Positions 16,815-26,014 of a stretch of DNA of 64,000 nt are shown here, in pieces. A model generated the notes under the pieces. It saw only the letters and a program-made list of their open reading frames with translations, was not told the origin of the DNA and did no database searches. The position numbers and the translations under genes are program-made. Each line of letters opens with the position of its first letter. Within the stretch, counting starts at the first letter, position 1. This stretch comes from CBDBFG01 sp965204765 (GTDB lineage: Bacteria; Pseudomonadota; Alphaproteobacteria; Caedimonadales; UBA9215): NCBI GenBank assembly GCA_965204765.1, contig CBDBFG010000004.1:434001-498000 (forward strand), read 5' to 3'.

Positions 16815-17738
16815 ATGGCTAATAGCGTTATAGTTGCTGCTTTATATAAATTCGTAACCTTGGACAATTACGAAGAATTAAAGCAAGATATCCTCAAGGT
16901 ATGCTTGGACAATAAAGTAAAAGGTACTTTACTACTGGCTGCTGAGGGAATAAATGGTACCATCGCCGGGACAAGGGATGGTATTGATGGTGTAATGAGT
17001 TTTCTTGCACGGGATAATCGTTTTGATGGTTTGGAATATAAAGAATCTTTTGCCCAAACTAATCCGTTTATACGTATGAAGGTGCGACTAAAAAAAGAAA
17101 TAGTTACCATAGGTGAAGCTAGTGTAAATCCACAGAAGGTTTCAGGTACATATGTTGAGCCTAAGGATTGGAACGCTTTGTTGGATGATCCCGAGGTAAC
17201 ATTAATTGATACTAGAAATAATTATGAGTATGAAATAGGTACTTTTCGCCATGCTCTTAATCCTGGTACCGAGAACTTTCGAGAATTTCCATCTTATGTG
17301 CAACAGAACTTGGATCCTAACAAGCATAAAAAAATAGCAATGTTTTGTACCGGGGGAATACGTTGTGAAAAAGCATCATCCTATATGATGCAACAAGGAT
17401 TCAAGGAGGTATACCATTTAAAGGGTGGTATTTTAAAATATTTAGAGACTGTTCCAAGTGCACAAACAAAATGGGATGGCGAATGTTTTGTCTTTGACGA
17501 TAGAGTAGCGGTGAAAGATAGTCTGCAGCTTGGCTCGTATGATCAATGCTATGGTTGTCGGTATCCGATTACCGAAGAACAAAAACAATCAAAGCATTAT
17601 GTCAAGGGAGTATCATGTCCACGGTGTTATAACCATACTTCGACAACACAGAAAAAACGTTTTGCCGATCGACAATTACAAGTTGAACTAGCTAATAGTC
17701 GTGGTGAAAAGCATATAGGCAAGCAAAATGGCAATTAA
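16815..17738 (+). CDS. trhO: tRNA uridine(34) hydroxylase TrhO (rhodanese domain)
   Basis: 307 residues, the YceA/TrhO family. The N-terminal acylphosphatase-like region (LLAAEGINGTIAG) precedes a rhodanese domain with the active-site loop CTGGIRCEK; the ending carries a cysteine pair cluster (CYGCRYPI and CPRCYN). The enzyme makes 5-hydroxyuridine at tRNA position 34. An AAGG site lies before the ATG. First gene of a tight four-gene operon with bolA, grxD and an MFS transporter. Confidence 0.93.
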   Translation: MANSVIVAALYKFVTLDNYEELKQDILKVCLDNKVKGTLLLAAEGINGTIAGTRDGIDGVMSFLARDNRFDGLEYKESFAQTNPFIRMKVRLKKEIVTIGEASVNPQKVSGTYVEPKDWNALLDDPEVTLIDTRNNYEYEIGTFRHALNPGTENFREFPSYVQQNLDPNKHKKIAMFCTGGIRCEKASSYMMQQGFKEVYHLKGGILKYLETVPSAQTKWDGECFVFDDRVAVKDSLQLGSYDQCYGCRYPITEEQKQSKHYVKGVSCPRCYNHTSTTQKKRFADRQLQVELANSRGEKHIGKQNGN

Positions 17739-17979
17739 GTTTGAAGAGCTACAATCTATATTGGAATCTTATTTCCCTGATAGTACAATTTATCTAGAAG
17801 ATATGCTAGGTGATGAGGATCACTATGGAGTTACCATAGAAAGTGCTAGTTTTAATGGTATGTCCAAGGTTAAAAGACATCAAGAAGTTTATAAGGCTTT
17901 AGGTAATAAGATGGGTAACGAACTGCATGCGTTATCTATTAAAACCATCACACCTGAAGAAAAATTACTAGGAGAATAA
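17728..17979 (+). CDS. bolA: BolA-family protein
   Basis: 83 residues, typical for short BolA/IbaG proteins. It contains the conserved HYGVTIESASFNGMSKVKRHQEVYKAL region and the late HALSIKTITPEE motif. The equivalents of the metal-binding residues (HY loop and C-terminal His) are visible. Short BolA proteins pair with monothiol glutaredoxins to bind a [2Fe-2S] cluster; such a glutaredoxin is encoded 2 bases downstream. Overlaps the end of trhO by 11 bases. Confidence 0.93.
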   Translation: MAIKFEELQSILESYFPDSTIYLEDMLGDEDHYGVTIESASFNGMSKVKRHQEVYKALGNKMGNELHALSIKTITPEEKLLGE

Positions 17980-17981
17980 TT

Positions 17982-18302
17982 ATGAGTGCTATTTTTGAGA
18001 AAATTAAATCAATTATCAGTGACAATGATACGGTTTTGTTTATGAAGGGTGATGACAAGTTTCCAATGTGCGGTTTTTCTGGTTTTGTAGTGCAAGTATT
18101 ACAATCATTAAAAGTAAAATTTACCGCGGTAAATGTTTTAGAGGATCAAGAAATGCGCCAAGGTATTAAGGATTTTACTAATTGGCCAACTATTCCTCAG
18201 TTGTATGTGCAAGGTGAATTTATCGGCGGAGCAGACATAATCAAAGAGATGTATAATTCCGGTGAACTAAAGGCTTTGTTTGAAGAAAAAGGATTAATTT
18301 AG
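17982..18302 (+). CDS. grxD: monothiol glutaredoxin Grx4/GrxD
   Basis: 106 residues. The active-site CGFS (C30) preceded by KGDDKFPM marks the Grx4 class, followed by the glutathione-binding WPTIPQLYV and GGADI motifs. It carries or transfers [2Fe-2S] clusters, usually as a complex with BolA, whose gene is immediately upstream. GGAG site 10 bases before the ATG. Confidence 0.95.
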   Translation: MSAIFEKIKSIISDNDTVLFMKGDDKFPMCGFSGFVVQVLQSLKVKFTAVNVLEDQEMRQGIKDFTNWPTIPQLYVQGEFIGGADIIKEMYNSGELKALFEEKGLI

Positions 18303-18310
18303 GGATTACT

Positions 18311-19516
18311 ATGTATCGTAAATATTTTTTGCATAATCAAATTAGTCGCGGTGTATGGATAGTCAGTATCGCCATGATGATGGTTAGTATTTCTGCAGCG
18401 ATGATGTTTTCTATCTCTCCATTTTTTGTTACCGAGGTTTTGGGTCTTAGTCTAGTAAGTTTAGGTTGGATAGATGGAGCAGCCGAAGGGTTATCACAGT
18501 TTCTAAAACTAGTCTCTGGTTATACAGGTGATTACTTTAAAAAGAAAAAGCCACCACTGGTGATAGGTGTGATATTGGCTACCATTTCGAAACCTGTGTT
18601 TATATTGGCTAATGGCCAATTTATGATAGTTATGGCCAAAGTGATAGAAAGAATTTCCAATGGTGTGATGGCGACCCCTCGGGATGCGTATTGTGCCGAG
18701 GAAAGTAAAGAATCTGCGCGAGGGGCCTCACTAGGGCTAATGATGTCATTAAAAACTTTGGGAGTAACCGTAGGTTCACTGATTATAGGTGGCTTGATGT
18801 ACTATACCAACAATTATATTTTGTTGTTGTGGATAGGATTTATACCTTGTTGTTTATCGCTGTTCTTATTGGTGAAGTATATGAAAGAAAATTCTACTAG
18901 TAAGAAAACACACCAAGCCAAAGTTAACAAGATTAATTGGCATGATGTAACTAATTTAAGTAGTAGGTATTGGAGCATAGTATGTACGGCGACGATCTTT
19001 ATGTGTGCCAGATTTAGTGAAGGGTTTATCATGTTACGTATGTCCGAGCTAGGTGTGCATAAATCCATATGCGGGATGACGATTGGGATGTTTAACTTGG
19101 TATCTGTCTTTGCTTGTTTACCAATAGGTTATATTTCGGATAAATTTGATCGTTCACGTATGTTGTATATAGTGTTTTTGGCATTAATTGGTGCAAATAT
19201 TTGTTTTATGTATGCTGATGGTTTGCCATTATTATTGGTTGGAATCGTGTTGTGGGGGTTACAACGTGGCCCATCGCAAATGTTGTTTGCGGCCATAATT
19301 GCTGATGAAGTGCCTAAGAAAATCATTGGCACTGCCCTTGGCATATACTATGTAGCCACAGGGGTTGCCTCATTTGTTGCAGGTGGTTTTGCTGGTAAAT
19401 TTGCTGCAATATCTTTGCAATATACTTTTGTCTTTGGTTTTGGAACAGCAATGCTGAGTTTGATTGTTTTAGCACTACGAAATAAAATTTTACCGTCAAA
19501 AGTATCATTAAAATAA
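18311..19516 (+). CDS. MFS transporter
   Basis: 401 residues with about 12 predicted membrane segments. The loop after segment 2 is short and basic (GDYFKKKKPP), the usual place of MFS motif A. The segment GVMATPRDAYCAEESKESARGASLG fits the MFS_1 subgroup common in many bacteria, including Rickettsiales, and annotated only as generic permeases. Substrate cannot be told. Starts 8 bases after grxD, so it is co-transcribed with the glutaredoxin genes, though a shared role is not evident. Confidence 0.85.
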   Translation: MYRKYFLHNQISRGVWIVSIAMMMVSISAAMMFSISPFFVTEVLGLSLVSLGWIDGAAEGLSQFLKLVSGYTGDYFKKKKPPLVIGVILATISKPVFILANGQFMIVMAKVIERISNGVMATPRDAYCAEESKESARGASLGLMMSLKTLGVTVGSLIIGGLMYYTNNYILLLWIGFIPCCLSLFLLVKYMKENSTSKKTHQAKVNKINWHDVTNLSSRYWSIVCTATIFMCARFSEGFIMLRMSELGVHKSICGMTIGMFNLVSVFACLPIGYISDKFDRSRMLYIVFLALIGANICFMYADGLPLLLVGIVLWGLQRGPSQMLFAAIIADEVPKKIIGTALGIYYVATGVASFVAGGFAGKFAAISLQYTFVFGFGTAMLSLIVLALRNKILPSKVSLK

Positions 19517-19796
19517 GTTGCTTTTTACGTTATACGTTGTAGTCCGTAAAGTTGACGCAATGATTGTGACGTATGGTGCTGTCATTGCACAATATTCTGT
19601 GTTGATCGTGGGTGGTATGTAAAAACTGCATAATGAATGGCTGTAATGCAAGTTTCTAGCTAATTAAGGGCAAGAAAAGGTAGTTGTCGCACCAGATATT
19701 ACGCAGATTTATTTTCTTATTTCTATGTGGGTTCGTAACTGATACAGTGTTGGTGCCTGTGTACGGTTCGTATATTTTATTAGATAGGATAACCAA

Positions 19797-20954
19797 ATGT
19801 TTACTTTCATTAAAGTTTGTTTGTTTTGTTTCACTTGTATGCAAATTAGCTATTCAACGCCAGAGATCAGAAAAATTAACCCTCCTAAACTTGGTTTATC
19901 TCACCAAGGTCAAAAAATTATAGCTTATAGGCCTATGCGTAAAGGTTCACCTAGGATAGAGATAGAACACTTAGGTAACAAAATTATTGCCCACAACTAT
20001 GGTCACGGTGGTAGCGGGTGGACTTTGGGACCGGGATCAGTGCAATACATTATAGCACAGCTTTGTCGTGAGATAGCAGCTAAAGAAATTAGCACAAACG
20101 AACGTATTACAGTTATTGGGGCTGGAATAATTGGGCAATTATCAGCCTTGGAGTTACTGGCTAAAGGTTATAATAACATCTTAATTGTTGCTCCGGATTT
20201 TACTGATACTACTTCACATAATGCCGGTGGATTATTGGCCCCTGTTTCCATGGATAATGACCCAAAAATACAAAAGTTAATAGATGAGATGGTGATGATC
20301 TCGTATAAAGTATACGGTGATATTGCGAAAGGACAGCACGCGTATATCAAAAACGGTTGTAGATTTATGCCGTCTTATTTTGAGACAAGGCAAGAGTCTG
20401 GTTTGACTCCATTGGTAGAAGCCGGCCTACTTTCGCCAGCAAAAGATGTAGTGTTAGATTTTCAAAATGGTGTCAGGCGTGCGATGGTATCTTATGATGA
20501 TAATTTATTTATTGATACGGCTAATTTAATGGTTGAAATTGAGAAAATATTGCGTAGTAAGGGAGTGGTGTTTCAGCAAAGGATGGTACATAATATACAA
20601 GATTTACAAGATAGAATAATCGTCCATGCCAGTGGTTTTGGTGCCAAGAAATTGGTCAATGATCATAATATGGTATCTGTGCAGGGTCATTTGATAATGT
20701 TAGAAGATCAGAATCCTGCAGATTTAGAGTATATGATTTTGGTATATTTTGCCAAAGGTAAAACTATCAAGGGTTATCCTATAAAAAGATCTTTTTATAT
20801 TTTCCCCAAGACGGTCATTAATAATACTAACTCTAATAATGTTGGGGTAATTGGTGGTACATTTGTAGAGGTAGAAAAAGAACAAAATGAACCGCATAAA
20901 GAAGAGTTCATCACGATGTTAAACCAAGCACGTGATTTTTATTTTAAACAGTGA
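19797..20954 (+). CDS. exported FAD oxidoreductase, permuted D-amino acid oxidase-like
   Basis: 385 residues starting with a signal peptide (~1-20, ending ISYS). The residues that close ordinary D-amino acid oxidases, RPMRKGSPRIEIE (~45-57) and HNYGHGGSGWTLGPGS (~65-80), come first here; the dinucleotide-binding VIGAGIIGQLSALELL (~106-121) that normally opens the protein follows. The rest keeps family order: TSHNAGGLLAP (~139-149), the ASGFGAKKL segment, a QGHLIML strand and GVIGGTFVE near the end. This is a circular permutation relative to classic oxidases. Expected reaction: FAD-dependent oxidation of an amine or D-amino acid in the periplasm. The export of a folded flavoprotein through Sec is odd. 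No neighbour within 280 bases upstream. Confidence 0.8.
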   Translation: MFTFIKVCLFCFTCMQISYSTPEIRKINPPKLGLSHQGQKIIAYRPMRKGSPRIEIEHLGNKIIAHNYGHGGSGWTLGPGSVQYIIAQLCREIAAKEISTNERITVIGAGIIGQLSALELLAKGYNNILIVAPDFTDTTSHNAGGLLAPVSMDNDPKIQKLIDEMVMISYKVYGDIAKGQHAYIKNGCRFMPSYFETRQESGLTPLVEAGLLSPAKDVVLDFQNGVRRAMVSYDDNLFIDTANLMVEIEKILRSKGVVFQQRMVHNIQDLQDRIIVHASGFGAKKLVNDHNMVSVQGHLIMLEDQNPADLEYMILVYFAKGKTIKGYPIKRSFYIFPKTVINNTNSNNVGVIGGTFVEVEKEQNEPHKEEFITMLNQARDFYFKQ

Positions 20955-21556
20955 TCGTTTAAGTATGTGTTATATAGTGTGCTTCTGCGCATCATCCATA
21001 CATATTATGATTCATTTGTTAGGCCATTGATGGCTTGCGTTTTATTAATTGTTGTTGATGTTAAGTAAGGTACGTGATGTTTATTCTAAATAACGGCCAG
21101 CGGTTATAAAAAATAATATAATTCATTTATGTATGTGCTTTGATTAATTTATCAAGCTATTTAAGGCCAATGATGTGCTAATATTTGTCAGTGTTAAGTT
21201 ACAATAGTTAGTATAAGTTAGAGATTGAAACTGGACTTAAAATGAAAAAAAGCTAGGATAAGTGAAGCGTATGACTATCTAAGCATGGACAGCAGCACGG
21301 TCGTAATACCGTAGAAATTTATTTTATTTTAAACAGTGATTGATTAGAAATATACCTTGTAGTGAACCTGTGTAATTTACTTGGTCTGTTTGGTGATTAA
21401 GTTAAAAATTATTGATGATTGGGGTCATGTTAATGTTTATATGCCTGTAAAGTTATAATGGTTGACACTCTAAAGGTGACAGAATCTTTCGCTTATACTA
21501 ATCCACCTGTAATACACAAGATCCATGTTAACATGGATCTTGTTGTGATTTTGTTG
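20955..21556. other. intergenic region, no gene seen
   Basis: 602 bases with stops in all frames. A small hairpin (CGGT/ACCG near 21299-21312) and the 28-bp palindrome at 21516-21543 are the only structures noted. No tRNA or known small RNA could be recognised. Confidence 0.5.
21516..21543. terminator. 28-bp perfect palindrome, possible bidirectional terminator
   Basis: Two 14-base arms meet at TT/AA with no spacer (ACAAGATCCATGTT and its complement). It lies 14 bases past the stop of the minus-strand gene at 21557. In RNA it would form a stem of about 12 bp with a tight loop. No clear U-tract on the minus strand; TTTTGTTG follows on the plus strand. Confidence 0.45.
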
Positions 21557-22045
21557 TTAGCTTGTTCTTCTTTGTTTTCGTTCACGCTCTTTGTGTAGTT
21601 TTCTATCTGAGTAAGTCTTTTTTAGTTGATCAGAGCCAGTTCTTGATAACTGTCTTTTACGTTTTCTTATCAGTTCCTCGACGGCTTGTAAGCGTTCTGG
21701 ATCTATTTTCTGCGGTTTAGGCTCATATGGGTCATCTGGCGATGGTGGAGGTGGGGTAACAAACGATCGTGCAAGGTCAGCGGTATCTTGTCTCATAAAT
21801 TGCTGAGGTGATCTTTGTTCCCAAGATTGCAAGGTTTTTTCTATACCTTTATCAGACCCTCTTCGTGCTCCTTTTTTATACATTATTACAGCCCCATGTT
21901 TGTCACCAGCCATTGACATTTTTCTTCCTTTATTAACCAGATCATCACCCGTTGCCACGGTTGAGGAGGAAGTTTCTAAGCGATAATCACCATGACTTGT
22001 ACATACGATTAATATTAATGTACACATAAATAATACTATTCTCAT
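21557..22045 (-). CDS. exported proline-rich basic protein, unknown function
   Basis: 162 residues from the ATG at 22045 (AGGATAA site upstream); a longer frame to 22096 adds residues that spoil the signal peptide. Residues 1-19 are a signal peptide (LFMCTLILIVCTSHG). The middle has a helical repeat-like segment (LVNKGRKMSMAGDKHGAVIMYKKG resembles a single TPR-type hairpin), then a proline-rich stretch TPPPPSPDDPYEP. The C-terminal ~45 residues are very basic with clusters RKRKRQ and KERERKQRR. No family recognised. Together with the 4.4-kb gene it forms a class of exported Pro-rich/basic proteins. Confidence 0.6.
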   Translation of the reverse strand: MRIVLFMCTLILIVCTSHGDYRLETSSSTVATGDDLVNKGRKMSMAGDKHGAVIMYKKGARRGSDKGIEKTLQSWEQRSPQQFMRQDTADLARSFVTPPPPSPDDPYEPKPQKIDPERLQAVEELIRKRKRQLSRTGSDQLKKTYSDRKLHKERERKQRRTS

Positions 22046-22199
22046 TTTTATTATCCTGTTTAAACAAATACATAATGCGTAAAAAATGTTAAGCAAATGA
22101 TTATTATTATTTAAAATAAGATTAATGCTGATTGTTTGATTACTAAATATTATAATATCTATGCATTGTATGGCGCCAGTGATAGTGATTTATGGCTTA

Positions 22200-23870
22200 T
22201 TACAGTTTTACCGATTTTTGTTTCCAGTTTGATTCTAACCATGAGGCAGCCATATCGGATGGCATAGGTTTAGCAATTAAATAACCTTGGCCATAGTGAC
22301 ATCCAAGTTTTTGTAAGTGTTGAATTTGCTCTTTTGTTTCAATACCTTCTGCAGTAACGCCAAGGTGTAATTCATTAGCCATTGTAATCGCCGATCGAAT
22401 AATAGCCTCGGAAGCAGAGTTATTTAACATTGATTTTATAAATGATTGGTCGATTTTAATTTCATCCAAGGGCAATTTTAATAAATAATCTAATGACGAT
22501 TGTCCAGTGCCAAAATCATCAATCACAATACCTAATTTTTGTTGTTTTAAGGATTGTAATATCTCTGCTATTTTATCAATGTTCTGTGCTACTGCGGTTT
22601 CTGTTATTTCTATTTTTACATTGTGTGGAGAGATCTTATATTGTTTGATTTTTAGCAACAATTGGTCAATTAACCTATGATCTTCTAGATTTTTCATCGA
22701 AAAATTAATTGATAAAATTAAGTTTTTATATTGCTTTTGCCATTGCACCAGTTGCTTGAAAGATTCATTGATCAACCATTCAGTGTATGGATTGATTAAT
22801 AAAGTTTTTTCTGCGATAGAGATAAACTCTTTTGGTTCTATCGCACCAAGAGTAGGATGATTCCATCGTGCTAATGCTTCGTACGATACAGCTTTGTTTG
22901 TGGTTAATGAAATTATAGGTTGGTAGTGCAATGATAAGTGATGATCTTTTATTGCTTTATTAAGCTCATGCAAAATGAACATGTTTCTTTCGGGTTGATA
23001 ATAGTCTTTTTGTGGATCAAATTTGGTAATTTGTTGGTTGTTGTTAATTCCTTCTTCTGCAGCAATTGTAGAATTTTTGATCATTTCTTTTAGGTTAGAT
23101 TTAGTTAAATTATGGCAATCTGTAGTGCCACAGTAAGTCTCGATATAGAGCGGAATAGAATCGATGATGAATGATCTGTCCAGATGTTGTTGCAAGTTTA
23201 ATGCAAGATTATTCACACTATTATCTTTGTGTGCTGTAATGAGAAATGCATCATTGGATATTTTGGCTAGTAATGAGTTTGGTGCTATCAGGGATTGTAT
23301 TCTGGTTGCCAGTTTTTTAGTTACATAATCGGTCAATTCTGGACCAAAGGCTTTTTCTACATTTTTAATATTTTTCAACTTTAATAAGCATATACCGAAT
23401 ATACCATCACCTATGTTATTGTTAGCACACAGTTTTTCTAATCCTTTGTAATTTGGTAAGTTTGTTACTGTATCGATCAGGTATTTTTGTTCAATAAATT
23501 TTAAATAGGTTCTGGTTAATTGCGATGCTAAACCGGCGAATAGGCCAACAATCACGAAGAATAAAGTGCGAAAAATCCATGCTTCGGTTGGTTGATAAAT
23601 TTGTTCTGGTACTGATTCAGGCATAAATGGTCCCAGTACGATCCCAACCACTATGCCGCATAGCGTGCCGATAGCAACGCCGTAACTAAAGCCAGCAAAA
23701 ATTACTGGTATGTACAAAAAATGCAAATATGATAGTTTTGTTCCACCTGTCTTATAGACTAGATAGCCACCACTGATAATTAATATATTAACGATGAAAA
23801 AAATTAAAATTTTGGCCTTTGTTTTACCGCTGTATAGGTTATTAGCTATGATAGTAAGCCATTTATTCAT
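22200..23870 (-). CDS. membrane GGDEF-EAL protein, likely c-di-GMP phosphodiesterase
   Basis: 556 residues. The N-terminal ~130 residues contain about four membrane segments in a MASE-like sensor region. The GGDEF domain is degenerate: SNDAF stands where GGDEF should be, so it cannot make c-di-GMP but may bind GTP. The EAL domain has its metal and catalytic residues: YEALARW, INFS, EITE, DDFGTG, IKIDQSF, AEGIET and QGYLIAKP. It should hydrolyse c-di-GMP to pGpG. GAGGAA site upstream of the ATG. Flagellar genes in this window make motility a plausible target of control. Confidence 0.9.
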   Translation of the reverse strand: MNKWLTIIANNLYSGKTKAKILIFFIVNILIISGGYLVYKTGGTKLSYLHFLYIPVIFAGFSYGVAIGTLCGIVVGIVLGPFMPESVPEQIYQPTEAWIFRTLFFVIVGLFAGLASQLTRTYLKFIEQKYLIDTVTNLPNYKGLEKLCANNNIGDGIFGICLLKLKNIKNVEKAFGPELTDYVTKKLATRIQSLIAPNSLLAKISNDAFLITAHKDNSVNNLALNLQQHLDRSFIIDSIPLYIETYCGTTDCHNLTKSNLKEMIKNSTIAAEEGINNNQQITKFDPQKDYYQPERNMFILHELNKAIKDHHLSLHYQPIISLTTNKAVSYEALARWNHPTLGAIEPKEFISIAEKTLLINPYTEWLINESFKQLVQWQKQYKNLILSINFSMKNLEDHRLIDQLLLKIKQYKISPHNVKIEITETAVAQNIDKIAEILQSLKQQKLGIVIDDFGTGQSSLDYLLKLPLDEIKIDQSFIKSMLNNSASEAIIRSAITMANELHLGVTAEGIETKEQIQHLQKLGCHYGQGYLIAKPMPSDMAASWLESNWKQKSVKL

Positions 23871-23960
23871 GTCTTCCTCTGTCTAGAGCTTAGTTATATA
23901 CTAGATTATATCGTTGTTACCTAAAATTAGTACCCATTTCAACCTAAAAACTATAGGATA

Positions 23961-25463
23961 TTATGAAGATTTTATTTTTTTCTGATAAAGTAGGTTAAGT
24001 TTTTTTACAGCGTTAATCCAGACGAATATTATTACTATTACCATTATAGCAAGATAAGGTGATAAAACCATAATGTCATTTGTTGCGGTTATAACTAACA
24101 AGGTGCCGGCTATATATCCACCACTTGCTTTGGCTAAACTATAGCCTGTGACATCAATTGCGGCTTTTCCCTTTTGGCGTAATTCTTTTTCTAATGGAAT
24201 ATATGCCATTTCTTTTGTTGGGTCAAAAATACAATATTTGAATGTTTTACCCAGGATTTGCTGTATCGCACCCAAGCTTACAGCAATTGTAAGAGCACCT
24301 CCTGGTAGCATAGAATGCAAACAATTCATGTTACTATTACAGAACATGAATACAAAAAATGGAATAGCTGTACATGCAATTACTATCGGAGTAATCATAG
24401 AAGTTCTATACCATCCTATTTTTGTGATTAGTCCCTTGAATAGGAAGGTGATTATTATAGTCGACCATCCTAAGTAAGAAATAATTTTGGCAGTAAACAT
24501 GGTGTACTCTATTTGTGTGGGGTACAGCATTAATACCTGTTTTTTCCACATAATACCGGTTAAGTTCATCACAGCCCCGTAGCTGACTACAAGGATCGCG
24601 ATGTAAATCAAATATTTTGATTTAGCAATTTCTTTGAAACTTTCAATAATAGAACGTTGTTGTTTTTTTTCTTTCACTACGGGCAATTCTTTCGGAGTAT
24701 AATGCTTAGGATCAGTTAACACCGATTTATGCATCCAATAGTGAATAGTAAAGATCATTAATGAAGAAATACCGATCAAAATTATTGTGCGATTAAGTAC
24801 TATGTTCCACGGATCATTTTCATTGCACCCGTTTGCAAATGCACACATGACCTGCAAGACATGTCCGGCGACTATTAGCGCTAAATGACTGATTAAATTA
24901 AACATAGCGTAAAATCTGGCTGCTTCCTTGGTATTAGTAATTTCATTGGCGAATTGCCAGAACATTAGCCCTAGGATGGTTGCGCCCCAAAGCTCAGCAA
25001 AGAGATAAAATAAAGAACTGCTCCAATTTGCCGCTACGGCGAACAAATGCTGAAAATTGGGGTAGTTTGCTTGTAGAAGTCGCAATTTTTCAGCCGACAT
25101 ATGTAAAGCATCTTTATTAGGGTATATAAATGCAGAGTATACTATGTAGAATCCTATAAAACTGCTTAGGATAATATAAAAAACTTTTTGTTGTGAGAGA
25201 GTGTTGGATAGCTTAGCGTAAAAAGTCACTATCACTACCGAAAATGGTAGGATTACAAAGGTTTTTAAAAATGGTATTATTTCTGGACCAGAGGTGGTAA
25301 TGACCAAAGAATCCTTCATGTTCCTTAGTATCGTATAGTTAAATAAAATAAAGAACATCATTAGATTGAGGGGAAGGAATTTTTTTATCTCATGACCATG
25401 AATTGGCCATAGGAAACTTCTAATTTTGCCAAAATCATTATTCTGAGATTTGCATGCTTTCAT
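23961..25463 (-). CDS. tlcA: ADP,ATP carrier protein (nucleotide translocase)
   Basis: 500 residues, 11-12 membrane segments, the Tlc/NTT family of plastids and intracellular bacteria. Conserved features: LNYTILRNMKDSLVIT-type segment near residue 45, a WGATILGLMFWQFANEIT segment, and FDPTKEMAYIPLE...KGKAAIDV near residue 400. Tlc exchanges host ATP for bacterial ADP across the inner membrane. Intracellular bacteria often carry several copies with different nucleotides; substrate cannot be told here. Lies 90 bases upstream of the GGDEF-EAL gene on the same strand, so co-transcription is possible. Confidence 0.95.
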   Translation of the reverse strand: MKACKSQNNDFGKIRSFLWPIHGHEIKKFLPLNLMMFFILFNYTILRNMKDSLVITTSGPEIIPFLKTFVILPFSVVIVTFYAKLSNTLSQQKVFYIILSSFIGFYIVYSAFIYPNKDALHMSAEKLRLLQANYPNFQHLFAVAANWSSSLFYLFAELWGATILGLMFWQFANEITNTKEAARFYAMFNLISHLALIVAGHVLQVMCAFANGCNENDPWNIVLNRTIILIGISSLMIFTIHYWMHKSVLTDPKHYTPKELPVVKEKKQQRSIIESFKEIAKSKYLIYIAILVVSYGAVMNLTGIMWKKQVLMLYPTQIEYTMFTAKIISYLGWSTIIITFLFKGLITKIGWYRTSMITPIVIACTAIPFFVFMFCNSNMNCLHSMLPGGALTIAVSLGAIQQILGKTFKYCIFDPTKEMAYIPLEKELRQKGKAAIDVTGYSLAKASGGYIAGTLLVITATNDIMVLSPYLAIMVIVIIFVWINAVKKLNLLYQKKIKSS

Positions 25464-25752
25464 TTAAACAACCCTACCGTAGCCTCTTATAACACAACGC
25501 TGTATGCTCGTCGATAAAAAATTGCTCCAATACCCCCTTTTGATGTATTTCAGCTTTGTTGTATTATTTGGTGGGTCTTATGTGATAGTAATTTTTCTAC
25601 AGTCCAATATTAAGATAATAAGCAAAAATATATCAAACCGATTTTGGCTGTAAAACTCATACATAGCAAATGATTTTCTGTTTGTTTCCAGAAAATTGTG
25701 TTATACAGGGTATTGGTTGTGTTAGAGTGTTTATGTTAATTCGGGATGATTT

Positions 25753-26010
25753 ATGCGTGCATTGATTGTAGTAGTTGTACTGTTGCTTTCCGGGTGTGTA
25801 GGTTCTGCAATCTTAATTTCGGACGCTGATTATACACAATCTTTTCCTGATTTACATTCTGTGCCTGAGGTTGTGCCAGAGGAAATCAGTAGATTAAACA
25901 ATGAAGAAGTAGATCCTAATCCTGTTGATCCAGAGCAAATTAAACACAGAATGAGTGAAAATGCCAAATTACGCACAGAGCACGGATTGAGTGTGAAACC
26001 AGAGGAATAA
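25753..26010 (+). CDS. small lipoprotein upstream of atpB
   Basis: 85 residues. A short signal sequence ends in the lipobox LLSGC (Cys at ~15), so this should be a lipid-anchored protein. The mature part is acidic with many Pro, Glu and Asn and no recognised domain. It ends 4 bases before the ATP synthase a-subunit start and shares its transcript. In many bacteria the gene before atpB is AtpI, a membrane helper; this protein is not AtpI-like. Role unknown. Confidence 0.65.
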   Translation: MRALIVVVVLLLSGCVGSAILISDADYTQSFPDLHSVPEVVPEEISRLNNEEVDPNPVDPEQIKHRMSENAKLRTEHGLSVKPEE

Positions 26011-26014
26011 TAAA

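Noticed and set aside
19684..19923. Hydrophobic 79-codon frame before the oxidase
   Set aside because: Overlaps the signal-peptide region of the oxidase in another frame and has no ribosome site.
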